Shown: in pieces, positions 16,998 through 25,987 of the stretch
How positions within the stretch are numbered: the stretch's first letter is position 1
How the letters are laid out: each line of letters begins with the position of its first letter
Assembly: GCA_963677755.1 (NCBI GenBank)
Contig: OY782506.1
Span: 1,302,001-1,366,000 of the forward strand
Length of the DNA stretch: 64,000 bases
Direction of reading: 5' to 3'
DNA from: JAIOSF01 sp963677755
Lineage (GTDB): Bacteria > Campylobacterota > Campylobacteria > Campylobacterales > Arcobacteraceae
The notes under the pieces: generated by a model
The model's input: the letters and a program-made list of their open reading frames with translations, nothing else
Told to the model about the DNA's origin: nothing
Databases searched by the model: none
Made by a program: the position numbers and the translations under genes

Positions 16998-18470
16998 TTA
17001 AAAGTTAAAATATAAAAATTCTGATATGCTATTCATATTCAGTAAAGTATAAAGTAAAATAAAATTTAAAAAAATTAATCTTATTTTAGAAACATAAAAA
17101 TTATCTAAATAAAACATAGAATTTTTAAAATACAATACCACAAATAATCCAACAATAATAAATGATATAGGTTTACTCCCAAACATTAATTTACCAAAAT
17201 TCTCAGCATGTGCTTCAACAAAAGGTCTTAATAATTCAAATTTATATACAGATCTATCACTAAACACAACCCCACTAAATCCAAACATACCCTTAAGTAC
17301 CTTAATTGCATCTTCCCACTCTTTGGCTCTAAAAAATACCCATGCTATATTTACAAAGTTAAAGGTTATAAACCATGCTAATATTGAATTCATAGTAAAG
17401 CCTAAAGCTTTCCATGCTCTATGTATTACAAGTGCCATTCCATGTAAAAATCCCCAAAATACAAATGTCCACCCTGCTCCATGCCATAGTCCACCTATTA
17501 CAAATGTTGCTAATAGATTATTATAAGTTCTAAAGTTTCCTTTTCTATTTCCACCAAGTGGTATATAGATATAATCTCGTAAAAAACGTGATAGTGTTAT
17601 ATGCCATCTTCTCCAGAAATCTTGTATATCTAATGCTTTATATGGGCTATTAAAGTTTATAGGAAGTTTTATATTAAATAATAGTGCTGCTCCTATTGCC
17701 ATATCTGTATATCCTGAGAAGTCAAAATATAATTGGAAAGTATAAGATAGACTTGTTATCCATGCTTCAAAAAGTGTAAGTGTTTGAGATATATCAAACC
17801 CTTTTGTTGCCCATATTGCAAAGGTATCTGCTATTACTACTTTCTTAAACAATCCTAGAGAAAATATAAATAGACCTAATGCTATATTTCTATAGTTCTT
17901 TACTTTATTCCATCTACTAGCAAACTGTGGCATCATCTCTTTATGATGTACAATAGGACCTGCTATTAGTTGTGGGAAAAAAGTTACAAATAGTGCATAG
18001 TTTAAGAAGTCATACTCTTGTGTCTCTTTTCTATAGCTATCTACAAGATATGCTATTTGTTGAAAAGTAAAGAATGATATTGCAAGAGGCAATGCCAAAT
18101 TTAATGTAGGAATATTTCCATCTGTTATAAAATTTACATTAGTTATAAAAAAGTCTGCATATTTAAAGTATGCTAATAATGCTACATTTGCTATTATACC
18201 AATTGTAAGTATTGTTTTTTTATTTATTTCTTTTTTACTTTTATTTGTTTGTTTATTACCATTAAGTATATTTCCTATTATATAGTTAAAAAGCATACTA
18301 CTTAGTATTAAAGGTAGGTATACTATATTCCACCAACTATAAAAAAATAAACTTGCAAATACTAAAAAACCTTTACTTGCTTCTGTATATCTTTTACTAT
18401 TTAGGTAAAAATATATAAAAAATGTTAGGGGTAAAAATGCGAATATGAATTCGTATGAGTTAAAGAGCAT
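16998..18470 (-). CDS. MBOAT-family O-acyltransferase, copy 3
   Basis: 490 residues with the same 402-residue N-terminal part as copies 1 and 2 except one substitution (ILTIG in place of ILIIG). The start of its tail matches copy 1 (FSDRSVYKFELLRPFVEAH, then LMFGS) and then diverges over the last 55 or so residues before the common SEFLYFNF end. The His in GGLWHGAGW is intact. It starts 4 bases after the upstream epimerase gene with no obvious ribosome site, so it may depend on coupling. The partner downstream is A2. Confidence 0.9.
   Translation of the reverse strand: MLFNSYEFIFAFLPLTFFIYFYLNSKRYTEASKGFLVFASLFFYSWWNIVYLPLILSSMLFNYIIGNILNGNKQTNKSKKEINKKTILTIGIIANVALLAYFKYADFFITNVNFITDGNIPTLNLALPLAISFFTFQQIAYLVDSYRKETQEYDFLNYALFVTFFPQLIAGPIVHHKEMMPQFASRWNKVKNYRNIALGLFIFSLGLFKKVVIADTFAIWATKGFDISQTLTLFEAWITSLSYTFQLYFDFSGYTDMAIGAALLFNIKLPINFNSPYKALDIQDFWRRWHITLSRFLRDYIYIPLGGNRKGNFRTYNNLLATFVIGGLWHGAGWTFVFWGFLHGMALVIHRAWKALGFTMNSILAWFITFNFVNIAWVFFRAKEWEDAIKVLKGMFGFSGVVFSDRSVYKFELLRPFVEAHAENFGKLMFGSKPISFIIVGLFVVLYFKNSMFYLDNFYVSKIRLIFLNFILLYTLLNMNSISEFLYFNF
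17266..18470 (-). repeat. 1,205-bp MBOAT repeat block, copy 3
   Basis: Third copy of the block, with the single difference seen at 18205 (G for A). Similarity to copy 1 continues beyond the block to about 17161. The upstream end is again the start codon; upstream of it only ATAG is shared with copy 1. Confidence 0.9.
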
Positions 18471-18474
18471 CTAT

Positions 18475-19233
18475 CTATTTATTCTGTACGACATATTTTT
18501 TATATACGCCCAATAATTTTTCTTTAAAACTATTAGAATCTTTTATAGAATAATTAGGATTGTCAATATTTATTTTAAACTCATCTAAATAGTCTATAAC
18601 TTCACCTAAAGTTGTATCATAAAAATTATCTATCTCATAATATATTTTTTCAATCTTATGCTCATCAATTCTTTTTATAAACTCATCAACTACATCTTGC
18701 ACATAAATATAATGCATAGATATATCTCTATCAAATATATTAATTTCTAAATCATTTATGCTGTTATATATCCAAGTTGTAATTACAGAATTGTAGTTTG
18801 GTTTACACCCTTCTCCAAAAACATGTGATAATCTATATATCTTAACAGAAATTTTGTGTTTTTTACCATATTGAATTATTATATCTTCTGTTTCAAGTTT
18901 TGATTGTCCATACATATTTTTTGGATTAGAGGCATGCTTACTAGAAGTTAATAAAATAGGGATTTTTAAGTTATTTTTCTCAATAATATTTATAAGGTTC
19001 TGAGTCAATAAATTATGACTCGATATAAATTCACCATCACTAGAATTTGGTCGAACTTCACCTGCAAGATGAAAGATAAAGTCAATTTTATTAATTATAC
19101 ATTCTAAATCATTAAAACTATCATTTCTATTAAATTCAAATATATTTATTTTCTTTTCTTTCAATAATCTTTTTTTAAGATTTCTCCCTATAAAACCATT
19201 TGAACCTGTAATTAGTATATTTTGAACTTTCAT
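18475..19233 (-). CDS. NAD-dependent epimerase/dehydratase (extended SDR)
   Basis: 252 residues. The Rossmann glycine motif is ITGSNGFIGRNLKK, with LAGEV in the second strand region and the catalytic YGQSK. These are features of nucleotide-sugar epimerases/reductases. It is somewhat short for the family (usually about 300). The sugar it acts on is not clear: it could be a 4-reductase like those for dTDP- or GDP-linked deoxysugars. GGAG is placed well before the ATG. It is co-transcribed with the flanking glycosyltransferase and MBOAT copy 3. Confidence 0.8.
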   Translation of the reverse strand: MKVQNILITGSNGFIGRNLKKRLLKEKKINIFEFNRNDSFNDLECIINKIDFIFHLAGEVRPNSSDGEFISSHNLLTQNLINIIEKNNLKIPILLTSSKHASNPKNMYGQSKLETEDIIIQYGKKHKISVKIYRLSHVFGEGCKPNYNSVITTWIYNSINDLEINIFDRDISMHYIYVQDVVDEFIKRIDEHKIEKIYYEIDNFYDTTLGEVIDYLDEFKINIDNPNYSIKDSNSFKEKLLGVYKKYVVQNK

Positions 19234-19242
19234 AATACTCCA

Positions 19243-20097
19243 TTAATATCTATTAAAAAATCTACACAATATAAACTTGCTCAAATTTATAAAAAAATAT
19301 TTTAATTCAAATGTTCTCAACGCTCTAAGAAATGATTTTCTATACATTTTAGAAACGACATATTTTTTTAACTTTTTATCATCAATATTTTTTTTAAATA
19401 TTTTTATAATTTCATCATTATAAAATTTTAACTTATTTTTACTATCACTGAGATTTTCACCATGCCACCTGTAATATGAATGGTTTTTATTTATATATCC
19501 TACTTGAAAGTTTCTTGTAAGCCTAAGCCAAAAATCTGTATCTTCAAACTTTAAAATAGGATCATAGTATCCTATAGTATCATAAACAAAAGTTCGATAT
19601 AGGTGAGAAGGTGTATTAATACCACCTTTCCCATGTACTATGGATTCAAATAGATCTCCACTGTTTTTTTTACCACTCATATCCAAAGTACCTATTTGAT
19701 TGTCATTTTCATCTACTTTTATAGAGTTTGAATGTACTAAAGCATAGTTCGGATTATTTTTTAAAAAATGAACTTGTTCTTCTATTTTATTCAATGACCA
19801 ATAGTCATCAGAACCAATAAATGAAATATACTCTCCAGAAGATAACTTTGCTATCTCATTTAAAGTATTACACATCCCTTTATTTGCTCTAGTATGAATT
19901 ATAAAATTGCTATTATATTCTTGAGACTCTAAATAGTTTTTAGCTACTTCATAAGAACTATCGGGTGATCCATCATCTATAACAATTAATTCAACATTAG
20001 AATATGTTTGTTTGACAATTGACTCTAAACATTGAACAATATAATTTTCATGATTATAAAGAGCTACACCTACTGTTACCAAATTTTTTTCTTCCAT
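19243..20097 (-). CDS. family 2 glycosyltransferase
   Basis: 284 residues, GT-A fold. N-terminal TVGVALYNHENYIVQCLESI, VIDDGSPDSS, and the DxD-type motif SFIGSDDYWSL are seen, with a conserved FEDTDFWLRL acceptor-side motif. This is the first gene of the minus-strand run that ends at hldE, so the promoter for the run should lie in 20098-20198. The ribosome site GGTGGATTA precedes the ATG. Sugar specificity is unknown. Confidence 0.87.
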   Translation of the reverse strand: MEEKNLVTVGVALYNHENYIVQCLESIVKQTYSNVELIVIDDGSPDSSYEVAKNYLESQEYNSNFIIHTRANKGMCNTLNEIAKLSSGEYISFIGSDDYWSLNKIEEQVHFLKNNPNYALVHSNSIKVDENDNQIGTLDMSGKKNSGDLFESIVHGKGGINTPSHLYRTFVYDTIGYYDPILKFEDTDFWLRLTRNFQVGYINKNHSYYRWHGENLSDSKNKLKFYNDEIIKIFKKNIDDKKLKKYVVSKMYRKSFLRALRTFELKYFFINLSKFILCRFFNRY

Positions 20098-20198
20098 TAA
20101 TCCACCATTTATTAATGTATCATGTTATCTAAAATTGCTTTAAAGATTAGTTATATAGGTAAACTTATTAACGTATATTTTATAATCTTTGAGATAAA

Positions 20199-21485
20199 AT
20201 GTCTTTTGTAAATTTAATCAAAAAGTATAATATGAATATAAACTATAAAAATCTAAGAATCAAAATATATCAAAGTATAGACTACTTTATCCTATTATTC
20301 GTCTTTGTTGCACCAATTAAACCGTATCTCGGTAAAAAAGTTATCCTATTTACATTACTTTTATGGTTAATTAGTGCTGATTATAAAAATATTCTCAATA
20401 TTTTTAAGACCTCTAAAACACTCCAATATATTGCTTTATTTTTAGGATATATCTCTTTATCTTTACTATGGAGTGAAAACTTTAATAATGGTATGAAATG
20501 GTTAGAAGTTAGCATAATATATTTTTTTATTCCAATTCTGATTATTACTACAGCACAAAATGCTGAACTAGTTAAAAAAATCATATTTGTATTTATATCC
20601 TCAATGATAGTTAATGAATTAATTTCATATGGAATATTTTTTGGTCTCATTGACAATATATTTGGATTTCATGTTTATGGTAATTCTTTTAATCCTTTAC
20701 CTTTTCAAGTATCTCACATACCGTATAGTGTGTACATTTCATTTGCAATATTACTAAGTCTTTACAAAGTATTTTTTGTTAAAAGTAATACTATTTATTT
20801 TAATTTTATTGCAATAATTTTTGTGATAACTATGACAATTAATCTCTTTCTATCTTCTGGCAGATCTGGACAGTTTGCAATGGTAATGACGCTATTCTCA
20901 CTTTTACTAGTTTATCAACGAAAAAATATAAAACATATTCTAATATCTATAACGACAATATTTATAGTATTAACTACTGCTTATAATTTTAGCAATACTT
21001 TTAATATAAGAGTGAACGAAGGAGTCAATAATATTCAAGATATGTATAAAAACAATAATTTCAATACAAGCATAGGTGTAAGAATTGGATCTTATGTAAT
21101 TTTGCCTCAATTATTAAATAAAACAAGTATATTAATAGGTACTGGCATTGGGGATATTCAAGATACTGTGCTATCACAAACAAAAATATATTTCGGTAAA
21201 ACATCTGTGTTTACTAAACAAAAAGGACTTCTACACAATACGTTTTTAGAAATATTGGTTACATATGGAATAATTGGATTTTTACTATTCTTAATCATAT
21301 TTTATAATTTACTTAAAATACATTTAGTTGATAAAGAAATGATTTATATACGATATGTTTTAATATTTTCTATTCTATTCTCCGGTATGGCTGCTAGTAT
21401 GTTCACTTTTAAAGAGTTTATGTTTTTATACGCTATATTTATATCAATTATTATTAAAATGGAATTAAATAAAAAACTCTCTTAA
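20199..21485 (+). CDS. O-antigen polymerase/ligase-like membrane protein (Wzy/WaaL superfamily)
   Basis: About 428 residues with roughly 11-12 hydrophobic helices. It has the Wzy_C-type signature: a large loop near residues 265-355 containing RIGSYVILPQLL and then GTGIGDIQD and GLLHNTFLEILVTYGIIGF. These fit O-antigen ligases/polymerases (the HN..E pattern). A TATAAT at 20181-20186 is so close to ATG 20199 that ATG 20232 is a possible alternative start; neither has a strong ribosome site. It is the only plus-strand gene in the polysaccharide locus, divergent from the glycosyltransferase at 20097 and ending 3 bases from rmlB. Confidence 0.82.
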   Translation: MSFVNLIKKYNMNINYKNLRIKIYQSIDYFILLFVFVAPIKPYLGKKVILFTLLLWLISADYKNILNIFKTSKTLQYIALFLGYISLSLLWSENFNNGMKWLEVSIIYFFIPILIITTAQNAELVKKIIFVFISSMIVNELISYGIFFGLIDNIFGFHVYGNSFNPLPFQVSHIPYSVYISFAILLSLYKVFFVKSNTIYFNFIAIIFVITMTINLFLSSGRSGQFAMVMTLFSLLLVYQRKNIKHILISITTIFIVLTTAYNFSNTFNIRVNEGVNNIQDMYKNNNFNTSIGVRIGSYVILPQLLNKTSILIGTGIGDIQDTVLSQTKIYFGKTSVFTKQKGLLHNTFLEILVTYGIIGFLLFLIIFYNLLKIHLVDKEMIYIRYVLIFSILFSGMAASMFTFKEFMFLYAIFISIIIKMELNKKLS

Positions 21486-21488
21486 AAA

Positions 21489-22541
21489 TTATATAGTTTC
21501 ATTACTTTTTGGATTAGCATTATAATATTTATTTAAGTACCATTCAATAGTCTTAACTATACCCGTATCAAAATTTTCATCCGCTTCCCAGCCTAAAGTA
21601 GTTTCTAGTTTTGTAGCATCAATAGCATATCTCTTATCATGTCCTGCTCTATCTTCTACAAAAGTTATAAGTTCTTTATAGCTTCCATCTTTTGGAATTT
21701 TTGTATCTAGTATTGTACAAATTGTATTTACAATTTGCAGATTTGTTCTCTCATTTCTTCCACCTATATTATAGACTTCTCCTATTTCCCCATTATGATA
21801 TACCGTATCTATCCCCTTACAGTGATCAAGTACGTAAAGCCAATCTCTTACATTTTTTCCATCTCCATAGATAGGGATATTCTCACCTGATAGTGCTTTC
21901 CTTATAATAGTAGGTATGAGTTTTTCATCGTGCTGCTTTGGTCCATAGTTATTTGAGCAGTTTGTTATAACTGTATTTAGCCCATAAGTTTCTTGATAAG
22001 ATCTTACTATCATATCACTTGATGCTTTAGATGCAGAATAAGGAGAGTTTGGAGAATATGGTGTCTCTTCCGTAAAGAGGTCTGTTTCATTTAGAGTACC
22101 ATATACTTCATCTGTACTTATGTGGTGAAATCTACAGTTTGTATATGCTTCTTTATAAGTATGTGGTTTTTTCATCCAATATTCTCGTGCTACATCAAGT
22201 AGTGTAAATGTACCATTTACATTTGTTTCTACGAATACTCCAGGATTTTTTATACTATTATCCACATGTGATTCAGCAGCAAAATGGATAACACCTCGTA
22301 TATTATATTCACTAAAGATAAACTCTACAAGTTCTCGATTACAAATATCACCTTTGATAAATTTATACTCAGGATTATTCTCACATTCTTTTAGATTTTC
22401 TAAATTTCCTGCATAAGTTAATAAGTCTAAGTTAACAATATTATACCCTTCATATTTATCTAAAAAATATGGTACGAAATTACTACCTATAAATCCTGCA
22501 CACCCTGTTACTAATATTGTTTTATTACTATTATTAAACAT
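21489..22541 (-). CDS. rmlB: dTDP-glucose 4,6-dehydratase
   Basis: 350 residues. NAD-binding TGCAGFIGSNFVPYFL, HFAAESHVDNSI, HISTDEVYGTL and the catalytic YSASKASSDM are all RmlB (RfbB) landmarks. It converts dTDP-glucose to dTDP-4-keto-6-deoxyglucose, the second step to dTDP-L-rhamnose. It is the last gene of the second minus-strand run, one base after rmlD and convergent with the polymerase-like gene. Confidence 0.96.
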   Translation of the reverse strand: MFNNSNKTILVTGCAGFIGSNFVPYFLDKYEGYNIVNLDLLTYAGNLENLKECENNPEYKFIKGDICNRELVEFIFSEYNIRGVIHFAAESHVDNSIKNPGVFVETNVNGTFTLLDVAREYWMKKPHTYKEAYTNCRFHHISTDEVYGTLNETDLFTEETPYSPNSPYSASKASSDMIVRSYQETYGLNTVITNCSNNYGPKQHDEKLIPTIIRKALSGENIPIYGDGKNVRDWLYVLDHCKGIDTVYHNGEIGEVYNIGGRNERTNLQIVNTICTILDTKIPKDGSYKELITFVEDRAGHDKRYAIDATKLETTLGWEADENFDTGIVKTIEWYLNKYYNANPKSNETI

Positions 22542-23408
22542 CTATTTCCGTTCTCCTAAAATTTTTAAACACTTGTCCAAACTATCTTTCCAATAAGGGA
22601 TTTCAATATTGAATTTTTGCTTTATTTTTGACTTATTCAATACTGAGTAATGTGGTCTCATAGCAGGTGTTGGATATTCATATGTCTCTATTGGATTTAT
22701 TTTACAATCAATTTTTGCCATTTTCATAATCTCTTTTGCAAAATCATACCAAGATAAAACTCCCTCATTAGAAAAATTGTATATTTCAACAGTTTTATTT
22801 TCTAAATGAGGTATTATATCTAAAATTGTTTTAGCTAAATCATATGCATATGTTGGTGTCCCAACTTGATCATAAATAACACCTAATTCTTCTCTTTCTC
22901 TGCCTAATTTTAACATTGTTTTTACAAAGTTAGCTCCAAAACTTGAATATACCCATGATGTCCTTATGATAATAGAATTTGATGGGTTTATTTTCAGCAA
23001 AATTTTTTCACCATCAAGCTTTGTTCGTCCATATACACTATTTGGTAATACTTCATCACTTTCATTATATGGTTTGTAGTTTTTTCCATTAAAAACATAA
23101 TCAGTAGATATATGTATTAAACTTATGTCTTTTTTTTTAGCTATTTTAGCTAAATATCCAACTGCTATATGATTTACTAAATCAGCTTGCTCTGCCTCTT
23201 CTTCTGCTTTATCAACTGCTGTATACCCAGTACAATTTACTATTACATCAATATTGTTTTTTTCAATATATTCAACAATTTTACTTTTTTCAAGTATATC
23301 AAGTTCATCTCTTGAAGTAAAAAATAATTCATAATTTTTATATTGTTCATCTAAATTTCTAAACTCAGAACCTAATTGTCCATTAGAACCTATAATCAAT
23401 ATATTCAA
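22542..23408 (-). CDS. rmlD: dTDP-4-dehydrorhamnose reductase
   Basis: 288 residues, the usual RmlD length. The NADPH site is IIGSNGQLGSEFRN, followed by HISTDYVFNG and the catalytic VYGRTKLDGE; the C-terminal RPHYSVLNKSK is also characteristic. It reduces dTDP-4-keto-L-rhamnose to dTDP-L-rhamnose, the final precursor step. It abuts rmlB directly and follows an acyltransferase gene that interrupts the usual rml order. Confidence 0.95.
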   Translation of the reverse strand: MNILIIGSNGQLGSEFRNLDEQYKNYELFFTSRDELDILEKSKIVEYIEKNNIDVIVNCTGYTAVDKAEEEAEQADLVNHIAVGYLAKIAKKKDISLIHISTDYVFNGKNYKPYNESDEVLPNSVYGRTKLDGEKILLKINPSNSIIIRTSWVYSSFGANFVKTMLKLGREREELGVIYDQVGTPTYAYDLAKTILDIIPHLENKTVEIYNFSNEGVLSWYDFAKEIMKMAKIDCKINPIETYEYPTPAMRPHYSVLNKSKIKQKFNIEIPYWKDSLDKCLKILGERK

Positions 23409-23409
23409 A

Positions 23410-24510
23410 CTATCCCCTTTTATAAAATTTATGTTCTATAAACTTGTATGTAAACATAGATGTGATAGATGTAATGACCACTACTATAAAGACAACTATT
23501 CCATATTCAATAATATTTATACTAGCAATACTTTTATAATAAATATTTATTATATAAAAAATAATAAAAACTACCATATTATGTAATAAATATATACTAT
23601 AACTTATTGTACCAAAATATCTAAAAATTTTCCCATTTAAAATATATGCAAAATTATTACTTAAAACTATACTGTAAAAAAGAATAGCTGTTAGTATTGC
23701 AGGTACCTTAAGATAAGTAGTATTATAAAAACTAAAAATTATAACTAGTGATATAATACCCAAAGTATTTAAAATTATTTTATTAATATAAACTTTTTCT
23801 ATGTATAAAACAGAGGCTAAAACACCCAATAAAAACAAGAATACAAATATATATTTATAAAAAAAGAATATCACAAGTAATACAGATATAAATAATATAT
23901 TTTTATCTTTAAAAAATGTCTTTCTTAATAAAAATAAAAAAGGTAAAGCTATATAAAACTTCCATTCCCATTTTAAAGTCCAGTATACACTTTGAATCTC
24001 AAATACTCTTGGGTCTTGATTTATTGGGGTAAAGTGAGCAAATTTAAAAGATGCCCATCTTAGTATATTTTCAAGTAATAAAACAAAATCTTCTTTTAGA
24101 ATAAAATCATTGATATAAAAGACAATGAAGACCAAAATAAATACAGAAAAAAGATACAATGGAACTATTCTTCTAATCCTTGAACCTAGAAAGTATTTAA
24201 TATTAAACTCATCTTGAAACAATTTAAATCCAAATAAAAAACCAGTTATCATAAAAAACATTGAAACAGAAATTGGACCAAGTAGTGCATAGAAGTTACT
24301 TCCTGGAGAACTCCACTCCCCAGTTATAAAATAACTATATGCAATTATAGAGTGATGATATACAATAGATAATGCCAAAAATGCTCTTAATCCATCCAAT
24401 TGTATAAATTTTGAATTTTCCACATTTTTTGTAAATTTGAATACTTTATCTAGATAATAAAATATTGTAAATAAAAAAATTAAACTAATAAAATAAAATG
24501 AAATAAGCAC
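23410..24510 (-). CDS. acyltransferase-3 (OafA/NodX-type) membrane protein
   Basis: 366 residues with about 10 membrane helices. The family signature FIQLDGLRAFLALSIVYHHS carries the conserved His near residue 52. RRIVPLYLFSVF and SYSIYLLHNMVVF are also typical. Members O-acetylate (sometimes acylate otherwise) lipopolysaccharide sugars using a cytoplasmic acyl donor. No C-terminal SGNH domain is attached. Its place between rmlC and rmlD suggests it modifies rhamnose or a neighbouring residue, which is inference. This is a fourth acyltransferase in the locus, unrelated to the MBOAT set. Confidence 0.85.
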   Translation of the reverse strand: MLISFYFISLIFLFTIFYYLDKVFKFTKNVENSKFIQLDGLRAFLALSIVYHHSIIAYSYFITGEWSSPGSNFYALLGPISVSMFFMITGFLFGFKLFQDEFNIKYFLGSRIRRIVPLYLFSVFILVFIVFYINDFILKEDFVLLLENILRWASFKFAHFTPINQDPRVFEIQSVYWTLKWEWKFYIALPFLFLLRKTFFKDKNILFISVLLVIFFFYKYIFVFLFLLGVLASVLYIEKVYINKIILNTLGIISLVIIFSFYNTTYLKVPAILTAILFYSIVLSNNFAYILNGKIFRYFGTISYSIYLLHNMVVFIIFYIINIYYKSIASINIIEYGIVVFIVVVITSITSMFTYKFIEHKFYKRG

Positions 24511-24515
24511 TACTA

Positions 24516-25097
24516 CTACTTATATAAATCTTCATTAAATTCAAAAAGATTTTCATGTATTACATCATTAAATCTGGGCTGTATCTTATCTTTAGCTGAT
24601 AATTGCAATTCTTCCATACCTAAAATCCAATCAATATCTAAATTCTCATCATCAAAAGCAATACCTCTATCACATTCAGGGCTATAGTAGTTATCAACTT
24701 TATAAGCAAATACAGTATCATCTTCAAGAACTACAAAACCATGAGCAAAGCCTCTTGGCACTAATAGTTGTTTTTTATTATCTGCACTTAATTCAACTGA
24801 TACATGTTCTCCAAATGTTGGGGAGTTTTTTCTAATATCAACTGCTACATCCAATACTCTTCCTTGGATAACTCGTACAAGTTTTGTTTGTGCATGAGGT
24901 GGTAGCTGATAGTGAAGTCCTCTAAGAACTCCTTTTGAAGATTTAGATTCATTATCTTGGCAAAAATTTATCTTATATCCTAAAAATTCAATAAGTTTAT
25001 CTTCTCGAAATGTTTCTACGAAATATCCTCTATGATCTCCATGAACTTGTGGTTCTACTATAACTAGATCAGGTATTTTTGTTCTTATAAAATTCAT
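24516..25097 (-). CDS. rmlC: dTDP-4-dehydrorhamnose 3,5-epimerase
   Basis: 193 residues, cupin fold. RmlC motifs are FVETFREDKL, QDNESKSSKGVLRGLHYQ (catalytic His), VAVDIRKNSPTFG and VPRGFAHGFVVL. It carries out the third step to dTDP-L-rhamnose. The ATG overlaps the end of rmlA by one base. Confidence 0.96.
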   Translation of the reverse strand: MNFIRTKIPDLVIVEPQVHGDHRGYFVETFREDKLIEFLGYKINFCQDNESKSSKGVLRGLHYQLPPHAQTKLVRVIQGRVLDVAVDIRKNSPTFGEHVSVELSADNKKQLLVPRGFAHGFVVLEDDTVFAYKVDNYYSPECDRGIAFDDENLDIDWILGMEELQLSAKDKIQPRFNDVIHENLFEFNEDLYK

Positions 25098-25987
25098 TAT
25101 CGTATTCCTCTACCTTGACTAGCTCTTGCTATTAAATATTGCCCATATTGATTCTTTTTCAAAGGCTCTGCAAGTTCTAAAAGTTTCTCTTTATTTATAT
25201 ATCCCATCTCATATGCTATTTCTTCAAGACAAGCTACTTTAAGTGCTTGTCTATTCTCTATTGTTTGTATGAATTGTCCTGCTTCTAAAAGTGATTCGTG
25301 TGTTCCTGTATCAAGCCAAGCGTATCCTCTACCCATTAGCTCTACTTTTAGTCTCGATTCATTAAGATATTCTTGATTTAAAGTAGTTATCTCCAACTCA
25401 CCACGATCACTTGGTTTTATCTTTTTTGCTTTTTTTACTACATCATTTGGATAAAAATACAATCCAACAACAGCATAATTTGACTTAGGATTTGTAGGTT
25501 TCTCCTCTATATCTGTAACATTACCTTCCTCATCAAAGGCAGCTACACCATATCTTTCTGGGTCTTTTACATAGTATCCAAATACAGTTGCTTTATTTTC
25601 ATCTTCTACATTTTTAATTGACTGAGTAAGAAGCTGTGAAAGTCCATGACCATAAAAGATATTATCACCAAGGATTAAACACGCATCATCGCCATCTAAA
25701 AACTCTTCCCCTAAAAGAAATGCTTGTGCTAGTCCATCTGGACTTGGTTGTACGATATAAGAGAACTTCATCCCAATATTATCTCCATTATCTAAAAGCT
25801 CTTCAAATCGTGGAAGATCATCTGGTGTTGAGATAATAAGAACCTCTTTTATCCCAGCTAGCATAAGAACAGAAAGAGGATAGTATATCATCGGTTTATC
25901 ATAGATTGGGACTAATTGTTTTGATACCCCTTTTGTAATTGGGTAAAGTCTTGTTCCACTTCCACCTGCTAATATTATCCCTTTCAT
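25097..25987 (-). CDS. rmlA: glucose-1-phosphate thymidylyltransferase
   Basis: 296 residues. N-terminal GIILAGGSGTRLYPITKGVS and KQLVPIYDKPMIYYPLS, GDNIFYGHG, and AWLDTGTHESLLEAG are the nucleotide, metal and sugar sites of RmlA (RfbA). It makes dTDP-glucose from glucose-1-phosphate and dTTP, the entry step to dTDP-rhamnose. It overlaps the upstream heptosyltransferase-like gene by 4 bases (ATGA). Confidence 0.96.
   Translation of the reverse strand: MKGIILAGGSGTRLYPITKGVSKQLVPIYDKPMIYYPLSVLMLAGIKEVLIISTPDDLPRFEELLDNGDNIGMKFSYIVQPSPDGLAQAFLLGEEFLDGDDACLILGDNIFYGHGLSQLLTQSIKNVEDENKATVFGYYVKDPERYGVAAFDEEGNVTDIEEKPTNPKSNYAVVGLYFYPNDVVKKAKKIKPSDRGELEITTLNQEYLNESRLKVELMGRGYAWLDTGTHESLLEAGQFIQTIENRQALKVACLEEIAYEMGYINKEKLLELAEPLKKNQYGQYLIARASQGRGIR

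Noticed and set aside
8997..18470. Reading the three repeats as an insertion sequence or transposon
   Set aside because: There are no terminal inverted repeats, transposase or target duplications. The block begins at a start codon and ends inside the reading frame of a membrane acyltransferase.
3690..21480. Phase-variable poly-G/C tracts as in Campylobacter surface loci
   Set aside because: No long G or C run was noticed in the polysaccharide locus; only short A/T runs, which are expected in AT-rich DNA.
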